Shown piece after piece: positions 1 through 5,359 of a DNA stretch of 5,359 nt. Source of the stretch: Chromatiales bacterium (GTDB taxonomy: Bacteria > Pseudomonadota > Gammaproteobacteria > Chromatiales > Chromatiaceae); contig JAKSCN010000342.1 of NCBI GenBank assembly GCA_022360595.1, positions 1 to 5,359 of the forward strand, in the 5' to 3' direction. Under the pieces are notes generated by a model. That model was not told the DNA's origin and did not search any database. It saw only the letters and a program-made list of their open reading frames with translations. Position 1 is the stretch's first letter; the number at the start of each line of letters is the position of its first letter. The translations under genes and the position numbers were made by a program.

Positions 1-957
1 CAACCTCAAGAGGTCGAGGCGTTGGGCAACTACCTCGCTGAACAGGCGCTGAATAATGGTAGCCTCTACCCCATGCTACGGGCACGCCTGACCCAGATTA
101 ACGGCAATGGCATCTCCCCCAACGACTACTCCGACCCGCGCTCACGCCGACTGGTCAACCGTGAATTCAATCTCTCCTGGGCAGCCGAAATGCAGAACCA
201 CAACGCCCTTCTCCAGGGTGAGTGGTGGAGTGAAGAGCAACGCCAGGCGCAGCTCTTCTCGGTCGAGGAAGGCATTGCCCAGACACTGGGCATCAGTCTC
301 GGTGATCAACTCAGTTTCAACCTGGCCGGTGTGACTATCGAGGGCAAAGTCTCCAACCTGCGCCAAGTACATTGGGACTCTTTTCAGCCCAACTTCTTCA
401 TAATCGGCACACCGGGCATGCTCCAGAGCTACCCCTCCACCTACATCACCAGCTTCTATCTGCCTAATGGTGGTGAAAAGAAACTGGCCAATCTGGTCAA
501 ACAGTTCCCCTCCGTGACTCTGATCGATGTCAGCAGCCTGATGAATCAGGTACGCGAGATTATCGCTCGCGGCACCATGGCGGTTGAATACGTCTTTGTA
601 TTCACCCTGATCGCCGGTCTGCTGGTGCTCTATGCCGGCATCCAGGCCAGCCGAGACATCCGCCGTCAGGAGTCGGCCATATTGCGCACCTTGGGTGTAC
701 AGCGCGAGCGGCTGCTAAAGTCAGTCACTGTCGAGTTTGTCATCCTGGGACTACTGGCCGGCTTGCTCGCCAGCTTCTGCGCCACTATCACCGGCTGGGG
801 CATCTCCACCGAGCTGTTTGGGCTCGATTACCAGCTCAACCCCTGGATCTGGATAGTCGGCACAGTGGGTGGTGCTGTAGGCATAGGCATTGCCGGCATC
901 ATCGCCACCTACCCGCTGGTGGTCCATCCTCCACTGCACACATTGAGGGCCGAATAG
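1..957 (+). CDS. ABC transporter permease, YbbP/FtsX type (C-terminal part, 5' truncated by window edge)
   Basis: The reading frame is open from base 1 (QPQEVEALGNYL...) to TAG at 955-957, giving 318 residues. The TTG at 22 is internal, not a real start. Family members (COG3127, E. coli YbbP) are inner-membrane permeases of roughly 800 residues, so only the C-terminal part is visible. A periplasmic stretch comes first and includes FQPNFFIIGTPG and TYITSFYLP, both typical of this family. It is followed by an FtsX-like membrane domain with three hydrophobic segments at about residues 197-215, 247-266 and 283-303. Between the first two lies the charged, conserved loop RDIRRQESAILRTLGVQRER, typical of FtsX-domain permeases. 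The protein ends in PLHTLRAE, like other family members. YbbP works with the ATPase YbbA, whose gene usually sits just upstream; the substrate is not settled, with lipid or lipoprotein-related export suggested. Family assignment is firm, substrate unknown. The next gene is convergent, so this is the last gene of its transcription unit. Confidence 0.9.
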   Translation, partial: QPQEVEALGNYLAEQALNNGSLYPMLRARLTQINGNGISPNDYSDPRSRRLVNREFNLSWAAEMQNHNALLQGEWWSEEQRQAQLFSVEEGIAQTLGISLGDQLSFNLAGVTIEGKVSNLRQVHWDSFQPNFFIIGTPGMLQSYPSTYITSFYLPNGGEKKLANLVKQFPSVTLIDVSSLMNQVREIIARGTMAVEYVFVFTLIAGLLVLYAGIQASRDIRRQESAILRTLGVQRERLLKSVTVEFVILGLLAGLLASFCATITGWGISTELFGLDYQLNPWIWIVGTVGGAVGIGIAGIIATYPLVVHPPLHTLRAE

Positions 958-1143
958 TACAGAAATAAGCAAAAACTCCACGGCTTAGTACTGGTTGAAT
1001 TGAACCGATGAAATTCGATTTATCGGATGGGTTGATAAAAACAAAATTCAATCAGCACCAAAAAACTTTGGGAGATAGACCATGTTGATGCTTAATGCCT
1101 ACTGTATATTTATGCAGAAAACGATGATCTAGGACCTACATTC

Positions 1144-2028
1144 TTACATATTTACCATTTCTCTAAATGCTTGGCTCGACTTTAAACTTTCAAAAAACTT
1201 TTCGTTCTCAACCTCTTCTACTAATGTTTCTGAAAGCTGAATAGCGACTTTTACATCTTCAATCGCTTCGCTCTGTCTTCCAAGTTCAGCTTTAGCACAG
1301 GCTCTTTGCCAATAGGCCAAAGCATACTTTTCATCTTGTTCAACTGCTTGGTCAGCTAGTGATAATGCCCACTTTATTTCACCAATATCTAGCAATGCAT
1401 CTGCTTTATAAGTTAAAGCCTCTGTATCATCAGGCTTGATTTCAAGAATCTGATCATAAATATTAATCTTCTCCTGATCACTTTTTTCAAGACCTGCACG
1501 CATCCACAATGAATGTATTAGATTTGATTTTGATATCTCTTCTTGAGCGATAATAATTTGCTCAGATCGAATTTTTATTTTTTCCTCTATTTCGTTGAGT
1601 CTCTTTTCATATTCATTGGTTAGATGCGATACTTTTTCTGACGTAATGGTTTCTATATTATTTTTGACGTCTCTTAATGACCTCCACCCCAATAAGACCA
1701 AGACCGACGCGGAAGCCGTTATAATATAAAAAATATTATTTGTTGTATCCGCCGTATATCTGATTGCCCTATCAGAAGCATCCAACTTCGCTGCGGCCAC
1801 CCTTTCAGATACTTCCGCCCTGAGCATTTGTTGATCCTGTCGTAACAATTTCAGCTCATCAAGTATATATCTCTCTATAAATGGCTTATATAAAGGCGCA
1901 TCAATCTGATTCTGTTTATTTGAACTATTTTCATTTTCTTGCGTTTTGGCATAAATACCACTAACAAAAAACAAGAAGACTAAAAAAGTAATCTGTATTT
2001 TAGCTTTATTCGACATAAGGTGACCCAT
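1144..2028 (-). CDS. Membrane-anchored coiled-coil protein with C-terminal TPR repeats, function unknown
   Basis: The product is 294 residues if it starts at the ATG at 2028-2026. An in-frame TAA lies two codons upstream, so the only alternative is Met5 (ATG at 2016-2014). Met5 gives a cleaner signal peptide (MSNKAK, then a hydrophobic core, with likely cleavage after IYA at residue 27). Neither start has a good Shine-Dalgarno site. Next come a polar, probably periplasmic stretch with a helical region at about 50-90, a membrane segment at about 99-115 (IFYIITASASVLVLLGW), and the basic flank RSLRDVK. By the positive-inside rule this flank puts the C-terminal part in the cytoplasm. A charged coiled coil covers about 118-168. 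Three TPR-like units follow at about 168-201, 202-234 and 235-267, including TEALTYKADALLDIGEIKWA and ALAYWQRACAKAELGRQSEA. The tail FFESLKSSQAFREMV resembles the end of many bacterial TPR proteins. TPRs bind other proteins; no partner is evident. The gene is clearly AT-rich compared with both neighbours, suggesting separate acquisition. I do not recognise a named family. Confidence 0.8.
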   Translation of the reverse strand: MGHLMSNKAKIQITFLVFLFFVSGIYAKTQENENSSNKQNQIDAPLYKPFIERYILDELKLLRQDQQMLRAEVSERVAAAKLDASDRAIRYTADTTNNIFYIITASASVLVLLGWRSLRDVKNNIETITSEKVSHLTNEYEKRLNEIEEKIKIRSEQIIIAQEEISKSNLIHSLWMRAGLEKSDQEKINIYDQILEIKPDDTEALTYKADALLDIGEIKWALSLADQAVEQDEKYALAYWQRACAKAELGRQSEAIEDVKVAIQLSETLVEEVENEKFFESLKSSQAFREMVNM

Positions 2029-2170
2029 ATGCGGTTAAACTGTGCACTGGAAATTCAAAATCATCTGGACAGCTTCTGTATTCTGGCAAGCAGCACCTGC
2101 GATAATCGCAACAAGTAATGCAGCGTAACATACCAGCTCTAGAAACCACTCTAAGGTCAATAGTAGGCGA

Positions 2171-2214
2171 TTATTTAAGCAACTGTCACCTATAACACTA
2201 ACTTGCTCAAACAA
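2171..2214 (-). other. Possible stem-loop spanning the amylosucrase stop codon
   Basis: In the minus-strand transcript the arm at 2214-2203 (TTGTTTGAGCAA) can pair over 12 bp with the arm at 2182-2171 (TTGCTTAAATAA). Two of the pairs are G-U, and the loop is 20 nt. The two wobble pairs would be A-C mismatches in a plus-strand RNA, so the hairpin fits the sucrose-operon mRNA better. It overlaps the TGA at 2209-2207. The sequence after it (TCGCCTACT) has no run of U, so it is not a standard intrinsic terminator. It could be a 3' end stabiliser, a factor-assisted end, or chance in AT-rich sequence. Confidence 0.3.
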
Positions 2215-4180
2215 ACCCTAGCGCGGACTGGTCCGTAAGCCAGTAGAAGCGAAACGGGGGAATTACAAGCTGCTCCTTGAACATGGACGGTTTTTCACCG
2301 CTAACCAGGTCCTGAGGTTGGCTGAACTGAAACTGCCCTCGGTTGCCAAGAATGGCAAGATCGAGGTATTGCGGTCGGTCGTCGAAATTGGCCACGACCA
2401 GCACAGCTCCATTGGTTCCTTCAGGATGGCTGCGTAAAAAGACAAACAGGTGCTCGTTGTCAACTGTGAGTTGTTCCCGGTTGTTGAAGTCAGCAAAGGC
2501 CGGGATAGTTTTACGAACACTGATCTGTTTTTTCAAACCATCAAATATTTTCTGCTCAATAGTGCCTCTATGCAGACGACGCTCTGCCTTATTCCAGTCA
2601 ATTTTCGGTCGGTGCATCCAGCGATTATCGTTGGCCCTATTTTCGTCCTCCAAAAAACTACAGTCGTTAAGCGTACCGATCTCATCACCATAGTACAGTA
2701 AGGGAATACCGCCGAAAGAAAAAATCATACCGTGCAGCAACAGAATTCTCTTTATAGCCCGTTCAGTTGCTTCTTCATCTCCATGTTCCAGGGCGGCCTC
2801 AAGGCCAACCAGTGACGCGAGGGAACCGGAAATGCGGGCATCTCCTGTCTTTTCGTTCCTGCCAAAAGGCTGGCCACGAGCATCGGAATCCTCGTATTTT
2901 CCGGTTAAGTACTCGAGGAGAAAATGCCGATGAGCGAATGGCTCATAACCCGCTCGCTCAATATCTGAGTCATCAAACCCCAAACCGATATCATCGTGAC
3001 AACGGATGTAGTTAAGCCAGGTAGCGCGATCCAGTTTGCTGGGGAGATTAAGTATACCCTGGTTAAGCAAGTTGCAGTTTTTTGTTGCAATGGCATCCCA
3101 CAACAGCGCCATGAACGTAGCGTTGTAAGCAATTTCGCACTCTTTGGCAATGATTGCATCTTCACCAAAATATTTGGTAATTTCTGAAGGTGCGACGATC
3201 GCTTCGGCAATGAACAACACACCAGGCGCGGTGACCTGACAACAATCTTTCATCATCTGCAGAATAAGATGGGCTTCCCGCTCATTCTGACAGATAGTCC
3301 CCACCTTTTTCCAAAGGAATGCAACTGCGTCAAGCCGTACAATATCCACTCCCCTGTTCGCCCAAAACAGGATCACATCAACCATTTCAATGAACACACG
3401 AGGATTACTGTAGTTGAGGTCCCATTGATTGCTGTTGAAGACAGTCATCACCCATTTTCCCATCACCTCGTCCCACGTAAAATTGCCAGGCGATGTTTCC
3501 GGGAAAATTTCCGGCATGGTTTCTTCAAACATATCCGGGACATCCCGATCATGAAATATGTAGTAGTAATTCTGGTATTTTTCTTCTCCCTCTCGGGCTT
3601 TTTCGGCCCATTCGTGCTCGTCCGATGTATGATTGACCACAACATCCAGGGTTAACAACATGCCACGCTTGCGCATGTAATCCGCTAGCGCTTCCAGTTC
3701 CTCAAGTTTGCCGATTCTGGGGTCGATCTTACGAAAGTTACTTACGGCGTAGCCGCCATCACTGGCTCCTTGTGGACATACCAACATAGGCATTATATGA
3801 ACCATGTTGATCCCGAGATCCTGAAGATAGGGAATGCGCTTTTTCACCCCCTTTAAATCACCGGCGAAGCCATCTGCATATAAGGCCATCCCGATCCACT
3901 CCTGGCTGAGGAACCAGTTATGATCCTGTTCTCTTGCCATGTCCAGCCGTTCAAGTTCGTCAGAACGTTCAATGTAGCGGTTGGCCATGACCTCAACCAG
4001 CGCAATCATCTTTTCCTTAAAATCATCGCGATGGCCATACAGGTGATAGAACAGGGAATGAATCGCGTAAAAGTTAGCCCCCAGCCGGGTGTAAAAATGG
4101 CGCAAATTCTGCCTGCGAATTTCCGGCCTTAGCTCATCCAGTATCTCGTTCAGTAGAGAGTGTGATACCTGTTCGTACAT
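2207..4180 (-). CDS. ams: Amylosucrase (GH13 sucrose:glucan glucosyltransferase)
   Basis: Amylosucrase (EC 2.4.1.4) transfers glucose from sucrose onto an alpha-1,4-glucan and releases fructose; it needs no nucleotide sugar. The 657-residue protein resembles the Neisseria polysaccharea enzyme (NpAS, about 636 residues) throughout. There is a helical N-terminal domain (about 1-88), then a (beta/alpha)8 barrel with B (about 185-260) and B' (about 396-458) insertions, and a C-terminal beta domain (about 555-650). Active-site residues are all present: Asp141 and Tyr144 (DGGYAVSNF), His184 (DVVVNHTS), Phe248 (VFNSNQWDLNYSNP), nucleophile Asp284 (VDIVRLDAVAF), acid/base Glu326 (FIAEAIV), His395-Asp396 (CHDDIG) and Arg520 (NDNRW). 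Arg418 (HRHF) and Arg449 (GDARISG) match NpAS Arg415 and Arg446, which line the acceptor sites. This favours amylosucrase over the related sucrose hydrolases. No signal peptide is evident, so the enzyme is probably cytoplasmic. The ATG lies 2 nt after the fruK stop with no clear Shine-Dalgarno, so it is probably translated by coupling. Confidence 0.95.
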   Translation of the reverse strand: MYEQVSHSLLNEILDELRPEIRRQNLRHFYTRLGANFYAIHSLFYHLYGHRDDFKEKMIALVEVMANRYIERSDELERLDMAREQDHNWFLSQEWIGMALYADGFAGDLKGVKKRIPYLQDLGINMVHIMPMLVCPQGASDGGYAVSNFRKIDPRIGKLEELEALADYMRKRGMLLTLDVVVNHTSDEHEWAEKAREGEEKYQNYYYIFHDRDVPDMFEETMPEIFPETSPGNFTWDEVMGKWVMTVFNSNQWDLNYSNPRVFIEMVDVILFWANRGVDIVRLDAVAFLWKKVGTICQNEREAHLILQMMKDCCQVTAPGVLFIAEAIVAPSEITKYFGEDAIIAKECEIAYNATFMALLWDAIATKNCNLLNQGILNLPSKLDRATWLNYIRCHDDIGLGFDDSDIERAGYEPFAHRHFLLEYLTGKYEDSDARGQPFGRNEKTGDARISGSLASLVGLEAALEHGDEEATERAIKRILLLHGMIFSFGGIPLLYYGDEIGTLNDCSFLEDENRANDNRWMHRPKIDWNKAERRLHRGTIEQKIFDGLKKQISVRKTIPAFADFNNREQLTVDNEHLFVFLRSHPEGTNGAVLVVANFDDRPQYLDLAILGNRGQFQFSQPQDLVSGEKPSMFKEQLVIPPFRFYWLTDQSALGFV

Positions 4181-4182
4181 AA

Positions 4183-5076
4183 CTAACTATTGGATTCCAG
4201 TCGCCACTGAGCGATCACAGGTTTATAGAATGAGATATCGTTGCTGACTGCCCCCCTCAAGCCCACTATTAAGGAAGCGAACTGCTGAGCCCTCTCCACG
4301 ACAAGCGCGAGTGGCCAGTCGTGCAGTAAACCGAGTATGCAAACCGACGCAAAAGCATCGCCGGCGCCAACTGTATCAACTACCGGAACCGTTTCATCGG
4401 GGCTAGTCTCAGCAAATCCGCCATTCCTATCCATAATGAAGGCACCTTTCTCACCCTGGGTCACTATGACCCAATCAAGGCCATAGCCTTGGAGCAACCT
4501 GGCGGCCTGTCCCTGTATATCCCCCGATTCATCCATCAGGGTTGCCAGCTCAACGTCGTTGATCTTCACCCAGCATGCTTTATCAAGAACTGCTTCAAGC
4601 CTGTCCCGTTTCCACCAGGGCGGCCTCAGATTGACATCCAGAAAAACCGGCGCAGGATGATCGCGCATCAGCTTTTCCAGCGCAAAGGCAGAATCAGGCA
4701 TCCTCAGACCAAGACTGCCATGATAGATTAGCGAGGGAGAGATTGGTGGAATAGTATCACCCTGAATGTAATCGAACGCCCGATCAGACACTATGTCGAA
4801 ACCAGGCTGCCCCTCAACTAAATGCACCTTAACCTCGCCGGTCGGATGCGCGGCATCTATTTGCAACCCGGCTGTGGTCATTCCCCAGCCCTTCATGGTC
4901 TCACAGATCTCTTGTCCCAGTGGATCATCACCCACACGGCTGATAAAAAAGGGATCACAACCGAAAGCCTGTAGGTGCCAGGCGACATTAAAAGGAGCGC
5001 CCCCCATAACCCGGCTACCATCATCGAAACAATCGAAAAGCACTTCACCAAACAGTACCGGAACACGCTCACTCAT
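4183..5076 (-). CDS. fruK: Fructokinase, PfkB/ribokinase family
   Basis: This 297-residue kinase of the PfkB family most likely phosphorylates the fructose released by amylosucrase, using ATP, and so returns it to glycolysis or to sucrose synthesis. The length is normal for the family. Visible motifs are the substrate-binding FGEVLFDCF near the N-terminus (about 9-17), the di-glycine signature GGAPFNVAWHLQAFG (25-39), FISRVGDDPLG (44-54), FLDVNLRPPWW (145-155), KINDVE (171-176), VTQGEKGAF (205-213), and the ATP-binding/catalytic signature DTVGAGDAFAS (234-244) with Asp240 as likely base. The start is well supported: the ATG at 5076-5074 directly abuts the phosphatase stop and has a strong ribosome-binding site 6 nt upstream. 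Fructose as substrate is inferred from context and overall similarity; a general sugar-kinase label would be the cautious alternative. The symbol follows methanotroph usage for this operon and should not be confused with E. coli fruK (1-phosphofructokinase). Confidence 0.9.
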   Translation of the reverse strand: MSERVPVLFGEVLFDCFDDGSRVMGGAPFNVAWHLQAFGCDPFFISRVGDDPLGQEICETMKGWGMTTAGLQIDAAHPTGEVKVHLVEGQPGFDIVSDRAFDYIQGDTIPPISPSLIYHGSLGLRMPDSAFALEKLMRDHPAPVFLDVNLRPPWWKRDRLEAVLDKACWVKINDVELATLMDESGDIQGQAARLLQGYGLDWVIVTQGEKGAFIMDRNGGFAETSPDETVPVVDTVGAGDAFASVCILGLLHDWPLALVVERAQQFASLIVGLRGAVSNDISFYKPVIAQWRLESNS

Positions 5077-5359
5077 TCACTTCTCCCCCGATGGCATTTC
5101 TGATATCTGGCCCCGAAGCCACGAAACGGTTTCCGGATGAAAATGGGCAAGGCCTTCAAGTATACCGGCACTGTAATTTCCATTCATACCGAACAAACCA
5201 CCCTTGGCAAGATAGAGTGATTTCTGATTGCCGGCTTCTTTTGCTGCATCAACAGCTTCTGTGGCGACCGAAGGCGACGCATTGGCTACCAAAACAGCTG
5301 GAATCTCACTGGAAAGAGCCGGCAGATCATTGCCGCTATCACCGGCAAAAAGCGTATCC
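5077..5359 (-). CDS. spp: Sucrose-phosphate phosphatase (C-terminal part, 5' truncated by window edge)
   Basis: The frame is open from the right edge (first full codon 5358-5356) to TGA at 5079-5077, showing the last 94 residues. The fragment begins DTLFAGDSGNDLPALSSEIP. GDSGND (residues 6-11) is HAD motif IV, whose aspartates bind the catalytic Mg2+. The next stretch, AVLVANASPS, is characteristic of the HAD-IIB sucrose-6-phosphate phosphatase group, as is SLYLAKGGLFGMNGNYSAGI further on. The enzyme (EC 3.1.3.24) removes phosphate from sucrose-6-phosphate, the last step of sucrose synthesis. The nucleophile DxD motif, the motif-III lysine and the start are outside the window. A TTG at 5292 can mimic a start but lies in the middle of the conserved region. 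The stop codon directly touches the fructokinase ATG, so the two are co-transcribed and probably translationally coupled. A mannosyl-3-phosphoglycerate or other HAD-IIB phosphatase is possible but less likely given the neighbours. Confidence 0.87.
   Translation of the reverse strand, partial: DTLFAGDSGNDLPALSSEIPAVLVANASPSVATEAVDAAKEAGNQKSLYLAKGGLFGMNGNYSAGILEGLAHFHPETVSWLRGQISEMPSGEK
5081..5089 (-). promoter_or_regulatory. Ribosome-binding site of fructokinase
   Basis: On the minus strand GGGGGAGAA sits inside the last codons of the phosphatase gene, with its GGAG core (5086-5083) 6 nt from the fructokinase ATG at 5076. This settles the kinase start. It also means ribosomes finishing the phosphatase pass over the site just before the next start. 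Confidence 0.75.

Noticed and set aside
751..981. Minus-strand open frame of 76 codons over the end of the permease gene
   Set aside because: It is a shadow of a well-supported FtsX-type coding region and has no family features.
1058..1071. Terminator hairpin CCAAA/TTTGG
   Set aside because: Only five pairs, three of them A-T, with no adjacent U-run on either strand.
1144..2206. Genomic island, insertion sequence or defence system
   Set aside because: Only one AT-rich gene is present; no transposase, integrase, terminal repeats, target duplication or nuclease/toxin motifs are visible.
2343..3655. Several plus-strand open frames of 60-128 codons within 2343-3655
   Set aside because: They lie antisense to amylosucrase, whose motifs are intact from end to end, and their translations show no recognisable domains.
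2207..4180. Trehalose synthase, sucrose phosphorylase or plain sucrose hydrolase instead of amylosucrase
   Set aside because: The helical N-terminal domain, the B' insertion and both acceptor-site arginines (418, 449) match amylosucrase, and length fits it.
5077..5292. A separate 71-residue gene starting at TTG 5292
   Set aside because: The frame continues upstream through GDSGND to the window edge, so this is the end of a larger phosphatase.

Overview
The window looks like a chromosomal segment of a gammaproteobacterium. The main clue is the partial operon on the minus strand, which runs sucrose-phosphate phosphatase (3' end only), fructokinase, amylosucrase. As I recall, this order (sps-spp-fruK-ams) was described in halotolerant methanotrophs such as Methylomicrobium alcaliphilum, where sucrose serves as a compatible solute and carbon reserve. 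Base composition is moderate: hand counts give 32 G+C of 60 at 301-360 and 30 of 60 at 3301-3360. A methanotroph or another salt-tolerant aerobic gammaproteobacterium is therefore my inference, not something the sequence proves.

Layout: (1) 1-957, plus strand, is the C-terminal 318 residues of a YbbP-type (FtsX-fold) ABC transporter permease, open at the left edge. (2) 958-1143 is a 186-base gap between convergent genes, with weak inverted repeats and no convincing terminator. (3) 1144-2028, minus strand, is an AT-rich gene for a secreted or membrane-anchored coiled-coil/TPR protein I cannot name. (4) 2029-2206 is a 178-base gap holding a stem-loop at the amylosucrase stop, a small palindrome and two doubtful overlapping small ORFs. 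(5) 2207-5359, minus strand, is the sucrose operon: spp (5077-5359, cut by the right edge), fruK (4183-5076) and ams (2207-4180), with gaps of 0 and 2 nt.

How the genes work together: the phosphatase finishes sucrose synthesis from sucrose-6-phosphate. Amylosucrase splits sucrose, moving its glucose onto an alpha-1,4-glucan and releasing fructose. The kinase then returns fructose to the hexose-phosphate pool. A single transcript thus appears to encode both building and dismantling of sucrose, linking an osmolyte to a glycogen-like store. The sucrose-phosphate synthase gene and the operon promoter would lie beyond the right edge.

The ABC permease and the TPR gene show no evident functional tie to sucrose. 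The TPR gene, with 20 G+C of 60 at 1441-1500, stands apart in composition and is the best candidate for a recently acquired or poorly described gene. I saw no RNA genes, CRISPR arrays, transposases or attachment sites.
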